Positions 38,713-48,037 are shown, counted from the stretch's first letter. The stretch: 64,000 bases of DNA from Streptococcus mitis (GCF_000722685.1 NZ_JPFV01000011.1:124001-188000), one strand, 5' to 3'. Made by a program: numbers and translations. The notes: generated by a model not told the origin, from the letters alone.

Positions 38713-39931
38713 TCAACAGATGTTACAGGCTTTGGAAGAGCAAGATTTAGTTAAGGCAGAACATTATTTCGTCAAAGCTTTAGAAAATGATCCAAGTGAC
38801 CTTCTTTATGAATTAGCGATTTATCTAGAAGGAATTGGTTTCTATCCTCAGGCCAAGGAAATTTACCTGAAAATTGTAGAGGATTTTCCAGAGGTTCATC
38901 TTAATCTAGCTGCAATTGCTAGCGAGGATGGCCAAATCGAGGAAGCATTTGCCTATCTAGAGGAAATCCAAGCTGACAGTGACTGGTATGTTTCGGCTTT
39001 GGCTCTGAAAGCGGATCTTTATCAGATGGAAGGTTTGACAGATGTGGCGCGTGAGAAACTTCTGGAGGCTTTGACTTACTCAGAGGATCCTCTCTTGATA
39101 TTGGGCTTGGCAGAGTTGGATAGTGAGTTGGAAAATTACCAAGAGGCTATTCAAGGCTATGCCCAGTTAGATAATCGTACTATTTATGAGCAAACAGGCA
39201 TTTCCACCTACCAACGGATTGGTTTTGCCTATGCTCAGTTAGGGAAATTTGAAACGGCTACAGAGTTTTTAGAAAAAGCCCTGGAGTTAGAATACGATGA
39301 CCTAACAGCTTTTGAGTTGGCCAGTCTTTACTTTGATCAAGAAGAATACCAAAAAGCTGTCCTCTACTTTAAGCAGATCGATACCATTTCTCCTGACTTT
39401 GAAGGCTATGAATATGCTTATAGTCAGGCCTTGCATAAGGAACATCAAGTTCAAGAAGCCCTGCGTATCGCTAAGCAAGGGTTGGAGAAAAATCCCTTTG
39501 AAACTCGTCTCTTACTGGCTGCTTCACAATTTTCTTATGAATTGCATGATGCTAGTGGTGCAGAAAATTACCTCCTTACTGCAAAAGAAGACGCTGAGGA
39601 TACGGAAGAAATCTTACTCCGTTTAGCTACTATTTATCTAGAACAGGAACGTTATGAGGATATTCTAGACTTACAAAGTGATGAGCCAGAAAACCTATTG
39701 ACCAAGTGGATGATTGCTCGTTCTTATCAAGAAATGGACGATTTGGATACTGCCTATGAGCATTACCAAGAGTTGGCTGGTGATTTGAAGGACAATCCAG
39801 AATTTCTGGAACACTATACCTATCTCTTGCGTGAATTGGGATACTTCGAAGAAGCCAAAGTCAATGTACAAGCTTACTTAAAATTGGTTCCAGATGATGT
39901 TCAAATGCAAGAATTATTTGAGAGATTGTAA
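38702..39931 (+). CDS. Tetratricopeptide-repeat protein
   Basis: The 409-residue, acidic, all-helical protein has roughly ten to eleven TPR units, for example YQRIGFAYAQLGKFETATEF near residue 165 and ELASLYFDQEEYQKAVLYF near residue 205. It starts at GTG 38702 inside the end of the AI-2E-family gene, with GGGAGAGGAAG upstream, so translation is probably coupled. No enzymatic domain is seen; it is likely a cytosolic scaffold or quality-control factor. Confidence 0.88.
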   Translation: MNNSQQMLQALEEQDLVKAEHYFVKALENDPSDLLYELAIYLEGIGFYPQAKEIYLKIVEDFPEVHLNLAAIASEDGQIEEAFAYLEEIQADSDWYVSALALKADLYQMEGLTDVAREKLLEALTYSEDPLLILGLAELDSELENYQEAIQGYAQLDNRTIYEQTGISTYQRIGFAYAQLGKFETATEFLEKALELEYDDLTAFELASLYFDQEEYQKAVLYFKQIDTISPDFEGYEYAYSQALHKEHQVQEALRIAKQGLEKNPFETRLLLAASQFSYELHDASGAENYLLTAKEDAEDTEEILLRLATIYLEQERYEDILDLQSDEPENLLTKWMIARSYQEMDDLDTAYEHYQELAGDLKDNPEFLEHYTYLLRELGYFEEAKVNVQAYLKLVPDDVQMQELFERL

Positions 39932-40022
39932 AAAATAAGTCTAGGAAAAAACGCTATTTTCGTAGAAAATGAAGTGAATCTTCCTACAATAAAGCGCATA
40001 ATATCAAGTTTTTTTTGAACTG

Positions 40023-40069
40023 CACCCCAAAAGTTAGACAGAAAAAATCTAACTTTTGGGGTGTTTTTA
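40023..40069 (+). terminator. Terminator-like hairpin at the left end of IS copy 2
   Basis: A perfect 16-bp stem joins 40023-40038 and 40048-40063, followed by TTTTTATT. It would replace the disrupted terminator of the TPR operon and block read-through into the transposase genes. Confidence 0.75.
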
Positions 40070-40071
40070 TT

Positions 40072-40587
40072 ATGAAATTAACTTATGATGATAAAGTTCA
40101 GATCTATGAACTTAGAAAACAAGGATATAGCTTAGAGAAGCTTTCAAATAAATTTGGTATAAATAATTCTAATATTAGATACATGATTAAATTGATTGAT
40201 CGTTACGGAATAGAGTTCGTCAAAAAAGGAAAAAATCGTTACTATTCTCCTGATTTAAAACAAGAAATGATTCATAAAGTCTTACATGAAGGCTGGACTA
40301 AAGATAGAGTTTCTCTTGAATACGGCCTCCCAAGTCGTACGATACTTCTTAACTGGCTAGCACAATACAGGAAAAACGGGTATACTATTGTTGAGAAAAC
40401 AAGAGGGAGAGTACCTAAAATGGGACGTAAGCCAAAAAAGAAACCTGAAGAGAGGACAGAATTAGAACGTCTTCAAGCAGAAAATGAGTACCTGAGAGCG
40501 GAGAATGCTATCCTAAAAAAGTTAAGAGAACTCCGATTGAAGGAGGAAAAAGAGAAAGAAGAAAGACAGAAATTGTTCAAGAATTAA
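40072..40587 (+). CDS. IS3-family transposase OrfA
   Basis: The 171-residue DNA-binding protein has helix-turn-helix segments ([20 protein letters not shown] and [17 protein letters not shown]) and a leucine-zipper coiled coil around residues 125-155. Near codons 149-150 lies the slippery heptamer A-AAA-AAG (40515-40521); after a minus-one shift the frame stays open into orfB, giving the OrfAB transposase. ATG 40072 matches the start in copy 1, although the frame is open further upstream. Confidence 0.92.
   Translation: MKLTYDDKVQIYELRKQGYSLEKLSNKFGINNSNIRYMIKLIDRYGIEFVKKGKNRYYSPDLKQEMIHKVLHEGWTKDRVSLEYGLPSRTILLNWLAQYRKNGYTIVEKTRGRVPKMGRKPKKKPEERTELERLQAENEYLRAENAILKKLRELRLKEEKEKEERQKLFKN
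40515..40521 (+). promoter_or_regulatory. Programmed minus-one frameshift site (A6G) in IS copy 2
   Basis: The in-frame heptamer A AAA AAG is followed by an open minus-one frame with no stop until the end of orfB. This is the standard signal for IS3-family OrfAB synthesis. Confidence 0.75.
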
Positions 40588-41420
40588 TGACTGAGTTTTC
40601 GTTAGATATTCTTCTAAAAGCCATTAAACTAGCTCGTTCGACCTACTACTATCACTTGAAACAGCTAGATAAACCAGATAAGGACCAAGAGCTTAAAGCT
40701 GAAATTCAATCCATTTTTATCGAACACAAGGGAAATTATGGTTATCGTCGGGTTCATTTAGAACTAAGAAATCGTGGTTATCTGGTAAATCATAAAAGAG
40801 TTCAACGCTTGATGGAAGTACTCAATTTACAAGCTAAAATGCGACAGAAACGAAAATATTCTTCTCATAAAGGAGATGTTGGCAAGAAGGCAGAGAATCT
40901 CATTCAACGTCAATTTGAAGGCTCTAAAACAATGGAAAAGTGCTACACAGATGTGACAGAATTTGCCATTCCAGCAACTACTCAAAAGCTTTACTTATCA
41001 CCAGTTTTAGATGGCTTTAATAGCGAAATTATCGCCTATAATCTTTCAACTTCACCCAACTTAGAACAAGTAAAAACAATGTTGGAACAGGCCTTCACAG
41101 AGAAGCACTACGAGAATACGATTCTCCATAGTGATCAAGGCTGGCAATATCAACACGATTCTTATCATCAGTTTCTTGAGGGGAAGGGAATTCAAGCATC
41201 CATGTCACGTAAGGGTAACAGCCCAGACAATGGTATGATAGAGTCCTTCTTTGGGATTCTGAAATCGGAAATGTTTTACGGTTATGAGAAGTCGTTTCAG
41301 TCGCTTAAGCAATTGGAACAAGCTATTATAGACTATATTGATTACTACAACAATAAACGAATTAAAGTAAAGCTAAAAGGACTTAGCCCTGTACAATACA
41401 GAACTAAATCCTTCGGATAA
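40587..41420 (+). CDS. IS3-family transposase OrfB (DDE integrase)
   Basis: This 277-residue protein is nearly identical to the OrfB at 6893-7726, with small changes (SIFIEHKG for AIFTEQKG, TTQKL for STQNL, MIESFF for MMESFF). The catalytic D, D and E are all present. It starts at the last base of the orfA stop codon. Confidence 0.94.
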   Translation: MTEFSLDILLKAIKLARSTYYYHLKQLDKPDKDQELKAEIQSIFIEHKGNYGYRRVHLELRNRGYLVNHKRVQRLMEVLNLQAKMRQKRKYSSHKGDVGKKAENLIQRQFEGSKTMEKCYTDVTEFAIPATTQKLYLSPVLDGFNSEIIAYNLSTSPNLEQVKTMLEQAFTEKHYENTILHSDQGWQYQHDSYHQFLEGKGIQASMSRKGNSPDNGMIESFFGILKSEMFYGYEKSFQSLKQLEQAIIDYIDYYNNKRIKVKLKGLSPVQYRTKSFG

Positions 41421-41734
41421 ATTAATTGTCTAACTTTTTGGGGTCAGTACATTTGAACACCTGATACTATGCGTTTTTGTGATCGCAAAGACTTTTTATC
41501 CAGTCTCATCTTATCATTTTTGATAGATATGATTTTATTGAATTGTTGTAAAAAGAAGTTAGATAAGTTTCAGAAAGTGATTCAAACTTTATCTAGAAAA
41601 AATCTAAGGTCATTGTTGGTAGAAATGGTAATAAAATGCTTATTGATTTTGATTTAGGATGAGTCAAAAGGAATTTTAAAGCATTTTTTTGTTATAATTA
41701 ATTGAAGAATTATTGATATAAAAGGAGAAAAAAT

Positions 41735-41971
41735 ATGACTTTCGAAGAAATCCTGCCTGGGTTAAAGGCTAAGAAAAAATTTGTACGAACTGGCTGGGGA
41801 GGAGCTGAAAACTATGTGCAACTTTTTGATACGATTGAACAAAACGGGGTTGCACTTGAAGTGACGCCCTACTTCCTAATCAACGTGTCTGGAGAAGGTG
41901 AAGGATTTTCCATGTGGAGCCCGACACCTTGTGATGTTTTGGCGACGGATTGGGTAGAAGTGCATGACTAA
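41735..41971 (+). CDS. DUF2829/Tad2-family small protein
   Basis: This 78-residue protein has the DUF2829 pattern: an N-terminal helix (TFEEILPGLKAKKKFVRTGW), a middle strand and a C-terminal SMWSPTPCDVLATDWVEV. Phage members of this family (Tad2) sequester cyclic ADP-ribose-type signals and block Thoeris defence; chromosomal members have no settled role. AAAGGAG precedes the ATG and TGTTATAAT (about 41690) is a probable extended -10. The next gene overlaps by 8 bp, so it heads an operon of small enzymes. The spacer 41474-41734 shows nothing else. Confidence 0.75.
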   Translation: MTFEEILPGLKAKKKFVRTGWGGAENYVQLFDTIEQNGVALEVTPYFLINVSGEGEGFSMWSPTPCDVLATDWVEVHD

Positions 41972-42662
41972 ACGTGTACTCATTACAGGAGTTAGTTCAG
42001 GTATCGGACTAGCTCAGGCTCTACTCTTTTTAGAGAATGACTATCAAGTTTACGGAGTGGACCAAGGAGAAAATCCATTCCTACAGGGTGATTTCCACTT
42101 TTTACAGAGAGATTTGACCTTGGACTTGGAGCCTATTTTTGATTGGTGTCCTCAGGTTGATGTTTTGTGCAATACTGCTGGAGTTTTGGATGATTATAAA
42201 CCACTGTTGGAACAGACAGCGCAGGAAATTCAAGATATTTTTGAAATCAACTATGTGACTCCTGTTGAGTTGACTCGGCACTATTTGACACAAATGCTGG
42301 AGAATAAAAAAGGAATCATTATCAATATGTGCTCCATTGCTTCGAGCCTAGCAGGCTGTGGGGGTCACGCTTATACTTCCTCTAAGCATGCCTTGGCAGG
42401 CTTTACCAAGCAGTTGGCTCTAGACTATGCAGAAGCTGGGATTCAGGTCTTTGGGATTGCTCCAGGAGCAGTCAAGACGGGTATGACCGCTGCTGACTTT
42501 GAACCAGGTGGTTTAGCGGACTGGGTGGCTAGTGAAACGCCAATCAAACGCTGGATTGAGCCAGAGGAAGTGGCAGAAGTCAGTCTCTTTTTGGTCAGTG
42601 GAAAGGCCTCTGCCATGCAGGGGCAAATTTTGACTGTGGATGGTGGCTGGTCTTTAAAGTAG
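41964..42662 (+). CDS. Short-chain dehydrogenase/reductase
   Basis: This 232-residue Rossmann-fold oxidoreductase has the cofactor motif GVSSGIGLA at residues 7-15 and NTAG at about 69. The catalytic Ser and the YTSSK pair lie in CSIASSLAGCGGHAYTSSKH. The C-terminal GQILTVDGGWS fits the FabG-like classical SDR group. FabG proper lies in the fatty-acid cluster in this group, so this is probably a separate reductase of unknown substrate. It overlaps the DUF2829 gene by 8 bp. Confidence 0.9.
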   Translation: MTKRVLITGVSSGIGLAQALLFLENDYQVYGVDQGENPFLQGDFHFLQRDLTLDLEPIFDWCPQVDVLCNTAGVLDDYKPLLEQTAQEIQDIFEINYVTPVELTRHYLTQMLENKKGIIINMCSIASSLAGCGGHAYTSSKHALAGFTKQLALDYAEAGIQVFGIAPGAVKTGMTAADFEPGGLADWVASETPIKRWIEPEEVAEVSLFLVSGKASAMQGQILTVDGGWSLK

Positions 42663-42672
42663 GAGCAATTGG

Positions 42673-43173
42673 ATGGAAATCAAAAATCACTTTGGAGTCT
42701 ACGCTGTTTGCTTTGAAAATGGGAAGTTACTCTGCATTGAAAAAACGAGAGGCCCTTATCAACATCGGTATGATCTACCTGGAGGCAGTCAGCAACTTGG
42801 TGAAGGACTGACGGAAACGCTGACTAGAGAAGTTATGGAAGAGACGGGATTTACTGTTGGAGGCTACTCTAATCCTCGAATCTACGATGTTTTCGTCAGG
42901 GAAGAGTTAAAAAATTTTATGGTTCACCATGTCATGGCCTTGTATGATGTTGAAATGGATGAGGATGCGCCTCAAGTTACTATTTCTAAAGCTGTCTCTG
43001 ATGGTATTAATGATTCACTTGGATATATTTGGATGGATATTCAAGAAGTCACAGAAGAAAATGCATCGCCACTAGTCTTGAAGATTAAGTCTGAATTATT
43101 AGGATTTCCAGAACTGGACAAGACCTCTTACATGAATTGGAAGGTGAATGATGAGAAACGAACTTGCCCTTAG
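42673..43173 (+). CDS. NUDIX hydrolase
   Basis: The 166-residue protein has a perfect Nudix box (G-x5-E-x7-REVMEETGF) near residues 37-59. This binds magnesium and cleaves nucleoside diphosphates linked to another moiety. The specific substrate is not evident. It lies 10 bp after the SDR gene and overlaps the following frameshifted gene, so all are co-transcribed. Confidence 0.9.
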   Translation: MEIKNHFGVYAVCFENGKLLCIEKTRGPYQHRYDLPGGSQQLGEGLTETLTREVMEETGFTVGGYSNPRIYDVFVREELKNFMVHHVMALYDVEMDEDAPQVTISKAVSDGINDSLGYIWMDIQEVTEENASPLVLKIKSELLGFPELDKTSYMNWKVNDEKRTCP

Positions 43174-43998
43174 TGGCGAAAAACTTGATGAAAAAGTTTA
43201 CCCACAACTATTTCATCATGTTGGCATGATTCGTGGGGAATATTTGTTGAGAGAGCTCAATCAAAACATCCTATTACCAAGTTGTCAGCAATTTGTAAAA
43301 GATTATCTAGACACTATTTGCTCCTTGTACTCAGATGAAGAGATCTGGTATCGTTTTTCAGAATTAACAAATACAGAAGCTAATTGTTTAGAGGGGACTA
43401 AAGAGTATTTTGATGAAAATCATCCCTTGTTTGGCTATAGAGGAACGAGGCGTTTACTAGCGTGTTTGGATGAATTTCATGCGGAGGTACATGTCGTTAC
43501 AGAAGTTTATCAAACCAATTCCAATCTGTCTCTTATTTTCCTTTTGTCAATGATGCCGACCAATTAAAACAAGCTATTAGAGTATTGCGCCAGCATGGTT
43601 TTACTGGGAAAATCGGCACAATGATTGAATTGCCGTCAGCTTATTTTGACTTGGACAGGATACTGGAAACGGGCATTTCAAAGATTGTAGTTGGAATGAA
43701 TGATTTGACTTCTTTTATTTTTGCGACTGAGAGAAACAGTCAATGGCATGATATGGAAAGTTCAATTATGTTAGATATGTTGAGACAGATGCAGGATAAA
43801 GCAAGGAAGAACAAGATTGATTTTGCTGTAGCAGGCTATCTGAATCTTTCTTTCATACAAAAAATGAATCAGATGGGTATCGAATGCATTCTCCATTACA
43901 GCTCTATTCCAGAGATTTTTGATTTAGAAATTGACCATCCAGACCATCTCAAACACATAAAAGAAGAAAGTAAAAAATTACAAAGGAGCAACCTATGA
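43151..43998 (+). pseudogene. PEP-utilizing-enzyme TIM-barrel domain protein, frameshifted
   Basis: Two frames (43151-43567 and about 43540-43998) together encode ~280 residues resembling the C-terminal substrate-binding barrel of PEP synthase/pyruvate phosphate dikinase. The pieces include GMIRGEYLLREL, GYRGTRRLLA, FPFVNDADQLKQAIRVLR, GTMIELPSAYFDLDRIL and GMNDLTSF. The shift is explained by loss of one T at ATTTTCC (about 43535-43541): an extra T would restore IFPFVNDAD. The phosphohistidine and nucleotide domains of those enzymes are absent, so even the intact protein would be a stand-alone barrel of unknown role. ATG 43148 or 43151 may start it. Confidence 0.75.
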
Positions 43999-44435
43999 CA
44001 CCGCAAGAAATGTGGAATGCCTACAAGCAAATTAACCCCTCTATCGGAGATGAAATCGATGCTTGGGCTTTTGGAGTGGAATCAGACATTTTAGCGAATT
44101 TGGTGTTTAAAGGCGAAAAGACAGCAACAGCGTCAGTCTACGACCTTTACGCACTAGAAGGCGAACTTCTTCCGCAAGAAGGCACCTTTGACATCATTTT
44201 AGACAGTCAAAATCAGGCTGTCTGTATTGTCGAAATTACAAAGGTTTCTGTCCAGTCCTTCAATCAAGTCTCTGCTCAACATGCCTTTAAGGAAGGGGAA
44301 GGTGACAAATCCCTAGCCTATTGGCGTCAGGTTCATGAGGATTGTTTCGCCGAGTGGCTGAGAGAAGCAGGACTGACTTTTACACCTGAAAGCAAGGTTG
44401 TTTTAGAAGAATTTCGCAAGGTCTACCCACTGTAG
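43995..44435 (+). CDS. ASCH-domain protein
   Basis: This 146-residue protein is of the ASCH (ASC-1 homology, PUA-like) superfamily, thought to bind RNA or modified nucleosides; some members are N4-acetylcytidine amidohydrolases. The motif VFKGEKTATASVYDLYALEGE at about residues 36-56 (the family's G.KT..S pattern) and the WRQVHEDCFAEWL helix are present. It overlaps the preceding gene by 4 bp (ATGA), with AAAGGAG upstream. Confidence 0.85.
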   Translation: MTPQEMWNAYKQINPSIGDEIDAWAFGVESDILANLVFKGEKTATASVYDLYALEGELLPQEGTFDIILDSQNQAVCIVEITKVSVQSFNQVSAQHAFKEGEGDKSLAYWRQVHEDCFAEWLREAGLTFTPESKVVLEEFRKVYPL

Positions 44436-44557
44436 GCTATTAGAAGGAAGAAAGTTTTGGAAATCGCCGTCCAATCCTTTTTTCTCAAGCAAAACATGAT
44501 ATAATAAGTTTGTTTGAAGAAGAGCTCTAGCTCTTAAACTTAGAATAGGAGAAAACT

Positions 44558-47104
44558 ATGCAAGCAGTTGAACATTTTATTAAGCAATTTGTTCCTGAAC
44601 ACTATGATTTATTTTTAGACTTGAGTCGTGAGACCAAGACCTTTTCTGGGAAGGTGACCATCACTGGTCAAGCACAGAGTGATCGCATCTCCCTCCACCA
44701 AAAAGACTTGGAAATCGCTTCTGTAGAGGTTGCAGGTCAAGCTCGCCCATTTACAGTTGATCATGACAATGAAGCACTTCATATCGAATTGGCTGAGGCA
44801 GGTTCAGTTGAATTGGTCATTGCTTTTTCAGGAAAAATCACAGACAACATGACAGGGATTTACCCATCTTACTACACAGTTGATGGAGTCAAGAAGGAAG
44901 TTTTGTCTACTCAGTTCGAGAGCCATTTTGCGCGCGAAGCCTTCCCATGTGTGGATGAGCCAGAAGCTAAAGCAACTTTTGATCTCGCTCTTCGTTTTGA
45001 CCAAGCAGAAGGTGAGTTAGCCTTGTCTAACATGCCAGAAATCGAAGTTGAAAACCGTAAGGAAACAGGTATCTGGAAGTTTGAGACAACACCTCGCATG
45101 TCTTCATACTTGCTAGCTTTCGTTGCTGGTGATTTGCAAGGGGTGACGGCTAAAACTAAAAACGGTACCCTTGTAGGTGTTTACTCAACCAAAGCTCACC
45201 CATTATCTAACCTTGATTTCTCACTGGATATCGCTGTTCGTTCCATTGAGTTTTACGAAGATTATTACGGAGTGAAATACCCAATTCCACAATCTCTTCA
45301 CATCGCTCTTCCTGATTTTTCATCAGGTGCCATGGAAAACTGGGGTCTCGTAACTTACCGCGAAGTTTACTTGGTTGTGGATGAAAACTCAACATTTGCT
45401 AGCCGTCAGCAAGTTGCTCTTGTTGTGGCCCATGAATTGGCTCACCAATGGTTTGGTAACCTCGTAACGATGAAATGGTGGGATGATCTTTGGCTCAATG
45501 AAAGCTTCGCTAACATGATGGAATACGTCTGTGTGGATGCTATTGAACCAAGCTGGAATATCTTTGAAGATTTCCAAACTGGTGGGGTTCCGTCTGCCTT
45601 GAAACGTGATGCGACTGATGGTGTTCAGTCTGTTCATGTGGAAGTCAAACACCCAGATGAAATCAATACGCTCTTTGACGGAGCTATCGTCTATGCCAAA
45701 GGAAGCCGTCTTATGCATATGCTTCGTCGTTGGCTCGGTGATGCTGATTTTGCTAAAGGTTTGCATGCCTACTTTGAAAAACATCAATATGGAAATACCA
45801 TCGGTCGTGACCTTTGGAATGCCCTTGGTCAAGCATCAGGTCGTGATGTTGCAGCCTTCATGGATTCTTGGTTGGAGCAACCTGGTTATCCAGTTCTAAC
45901 TGTCAAAGTTGAAAATGATGTCTTGAAGATTTCACAAAAACAATTCTTCATCGGTGAGCACGAAGACAAGAACCGTCTATGGGTTGTGCCACTGAATAGC
46001 AACTGGAAAGGCTTGCCTGATACACTTGAAACTGAAAGTATCGAAATCCCTGGCTACGCAGCTCTTCTTGCTGAAAATGAAGGAGCTCTTCGTCTCAACA
46101 CTGAAAATACAGCCCACTACATTACAGATTACCAAGGAGATTTGTTAGAAGCTGTTCTTGCTGACCTAGTTGAGCTGGATAACACAAGTAAACTGCAAAT
46201 CGTCCAAGAACGTCGTCTGCTTGCTGAAGCAGGGCACATTTCTTATGCAGACTTGCTCCCTGTCCTTGATAAACTTGCTAAGGAAGAATCTTACCTTGTT
46301 GTTTCAGCTGTTTCTCAAGTTATTTCTGCCCTTGAACGCTTTATCGATGAAGGAACAGAAGCTGAAAGAGCCTTCAAAGCATTGGTAGCTAAATTGGCTC
46401 GTCACAACTATGACCGTCTTGGTTTTGAAGCTAAAGATGGAGAATCAGATGAGGATGAATTGGTTCGTCAACTGGCTGTTTCTATGATGATTCGTTCAAA
46501 TGATGCAGAAGCTAGTCAAGTCGCTAGCCAAATCTTCGAATCTCACAAGGAAAATCTTGCAGGCCTTCCAGCAGCTATCCGCTCACAAGTTCTCATCAAT
46601 GAAATGAAACATCATGAGACCAAAGATTTGTTAGCACTTTATCTTGATACTTATACTCACGCAACAGATGCTGTCTTTAAACGTCAGTTAGCAGCGGCTC
46701 TTGCCTATAGTACAGATGCGGACAACATCCAAACCTTGATTGCTTCTTGGAAGGACAAATTTGTGGTTAAACCACAAGACTTGTCTGCTTGGTACTTCCA
46801 GTTCTTAGGTCATCAAGCAACTCAGGAAACAGCTTGGTCTTGGGCGCGTGAAAACTGGGCTTGGATTAAGGCAACTCTTGGAGGAGATATGAGCTTTGAT
46901 AGCTTTGTTATCCTTCCTGCTCACGTATTTAAGACTCAGCAACGCTTGGCAGAGTACAAGGAATTCTTTGAACCGCAACTTTCTGACCTTGCTCTTAGCC
47001 GTAACATCGGTATGGGAATTAAGGAAATTGCAGCGCGTGTTGACTTGATTAACCGTGAAAAAGCTGCAGTGGAAGCAGTCGTTCTTCAATATGGAACTAA
47101 ATAA
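44558..47104 (+). CDS. pepN: Aminopeptidase N (lysyl aminopeptidase)
   Basis: This 848-residue M1 zinc metallopeptidase removes N-terminal residues from peptides in the cytosol. It has the exopeptidase motif GAMENWG near residue 258 and the zinc site HELAHQWFGN (His292, Glu293, His296) with the third ligand Glu in WLNESFA. The C-terminal ERAP1-like helical domain is complete. A TGATATAAT extended -10 lies about 60 bp upstream and AGGAGA precedes the ATG. Confidence 0.97.
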   Translation: MQAVEHFIKQFVPEHYDLFLDLSRETKTFSGKVTITGQAQSDRISLHQKDLEIASVEVAGQARPFTVDHDNEALHIELAEAGSVELVIAFSGKITDNMTGIYPSYYTVDGVKKEVLSTQFESHFAREAFPCVDEPEAKATFDLALRFDQAEGELALSNMPEIEVENRKETGIWKFETTPRMSSYLLAFVAGDLQGVTAKTKNGTLVGVYSTKAHPLSNLDFSLDIAVRSIEFYEDYYGVKYPIPQSLHIALPDFSSGAMENWGLVTYREVYLVVDENSTFASRQQVALVVAHELAHQWFGNLVTMKWWDDLWLNESFANMMEYVCVDAIEPSWNIFEDFQTGGVPSALKRDATDGVQSVHVEVKHPDEINTLFDGAIVYAKGSRLMHMLRRWLGDADFAKGLHAYFEKHQYGNTIGRDLWNALGQASGRDVAAFMDSWLEQPGYPVLTVKVENDVLKISQKQFFIGEHEDKNRLWVVPLNSNWKGLPDTLETESIEIPGYAALLAENEGALRLNTENTAHYITDYQGDLLEAVLADLVELDNTSKLQIVQERRLLAEAGHISYADLLPVLDKLAKEESYLVVSAVSQVISALERFIDEGTEAERAFKALVAKLARHNYDRLGFEAKDGESDEDELVRQLAVSMMIRSNDAEASQVASQIFESHKENLAGLPAAIRSQVLINEMKHHETKDLLALYLDTYTHATDAVFKRQLAAALAYSTDADNIQTLIASWKDKFVVKPQDLSAWYFQFLGHQATQETAWSWARENWAWIKATLGGDMSFDSFVILPAHVFKTQQRLAEYKEFFEPQLSDLALSRNIGMGIKEIAARVDLINREKAAVEAVVLQYGTK

Positions 47105-47140
47105 TTAAGCCTAAATAAAAGAAAACTCAGCTATCTCATG

Positions 47141-47296
47141 TAATACTCTTCGAAAATCAAATTCAAACCACGTCAGCGTCGCCTTACCGTAGATATGGTT
47201 ACTGACTTCGTCAGTCTTATCTGCAACCTCAAAACTGTGTTTTGAGCAACCTGCGGCTAGCTTCCTAGTTTGCTCTTTGATTTTCATTGAGTATAA
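47141..47296 (+). repeat. BOX element (boxA-boxB-boxC)
   Basis: A complete element in the plus orientation: boxA from TAATACTCTTCGAAAATC through CACGTCAGCGTCGCCTTACC, one boxB with TGACTTCGTCAG and TTTTGAG, and boxC with GCGGCTAGCTTCCTAG to TTGATTTTCATTGAGTAT. It lies between pepN and ciaR, ending about 20 bp upstream of the likely ciaR promoter region. Confidence 0.9.
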
Positions 47297-47363
47297 AATG
47301 CAGAGAGTTGAGTTTTTTTTAAGACAAATTTGGTATAATGGTCTTAATAAGGAGGAGTTTCTC

Positions 47364-48037
47364 ATGATAAAAATCTTATTGGTTGAGGATGACCTAGGCT
47401 TGTCAAATTCAGTATTTGACTTTTTAGACGATTTTGCGGATGTCATGCAGGTATTTGATGGGGAAGAAGGTCTCTACGAAGCTGAAAGTGGCGTCTATGA
47501 CTTGATTTTGCTCGATTTAATGTTACCAGAAAAAATGGCTTCCAAGTCTTGAAAGAGTTGCGTGAAAAGGGAATTACGACACCAGTTCTGATTATGACAG
47601 CCAAGGAAAGTTTGGATGACAAGGGACACGGTTTTGAACTAGGAGCAGATGATTATCTAACCAAACCTTTCTACCTAGAAGAACTCAAAATGCGTATTCA
47701 AGCCCTTCTCAAACGTTCAGGCAAGTTTAATGAAAACACCTTGACTTATGGAAATATTGTGGTTAATTTGTCAACCAACACCGTTAAGGTCGAAGATACT
47801 TCAGTCGAATTACTGGGCAAAGAGTTTGATTTATTAATTTATTTCCTTCAAAATCAAAATGTTATTTTGCCTAAGACTCAGATTTTTGATCGTTTATGGG
47901 GATTTGATAGTGATACAACGATTTCGGTTGTTGAAGTCTATGTTTCAAAAGTCCGTAAGAAATTAAAAGGAACCACTTTTGCAGAGAATTTGCAAACCTT
48001 GCGCAGTGTTGGGTATATTTTAAAAGATGTTCAGTAA
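47364..48037 (+). pseudogene. ciaR: Response regulator CiaR, apparent frameshift
   Basis: The product would be the OmpR-family regulator CiaR, controlling cell-wall, competence and small-RNA genes. The receiver domain is visible ([19 protein letters not shown] with the phospho-acceptor Asp, [16 protein letters not shown]), then the winged helix ([22 protein letters not shown]). The reading breaks after LMLPEK: an A-run of six at 47530-47535 replaces the seven needed for [11 protein letters not shown], giving a stop at about residue 62. The second part (47549-48037) resumes in another frame. AGGAGG precedes ATG 47364, and TGGTATAAT (47331-47339) is the likely -10. Confidence 0.88.

Larger units (their letters stand above)
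40013..41454 (+). mobile_element. IS3-family (IS150-like) insertion sequence, copy 2, intact, with TTT target duplication
   Basis: The element proper is 40016-41451 (1436 bp), starting TGAACTGCACCCC and ending GGGGTCAGTACA, flanked by TTT on both sides (40013-40015, 41452-41454), the 3-bp duplication expected for IS3. Both orfA and orfB are open and the A6G slippery site is at 40515-40521. It differs from copy 1 by scattered substitutions and one base of length, so the copies have diverged slightly. It has the coding and end sequences needed for activity. Confidence 0.93.
39995..41473. terminator. Terminator-type repeat split by IS copy 2
   Basis: CGCATAATATCA (39995-40006) is complementary to TGATACTATGCG (41462-41473) except for one pair, and TTTTT follows the right arm. 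The two arms flank IS copy 2; with the IS and one TTT removed they form a single hairpin of the same type as the intact one at 51930-51976. It terminated the TPR operon before the insertion. Confidence 0.75.

Noticed and set aside
41469..41657. 62-codon ORF right of IS copy 2
   Set aside because: It starts inside the split terminator arm, lacks a ribosome site and reads as low-complexity hydrophobic and lysine-rich sequence.
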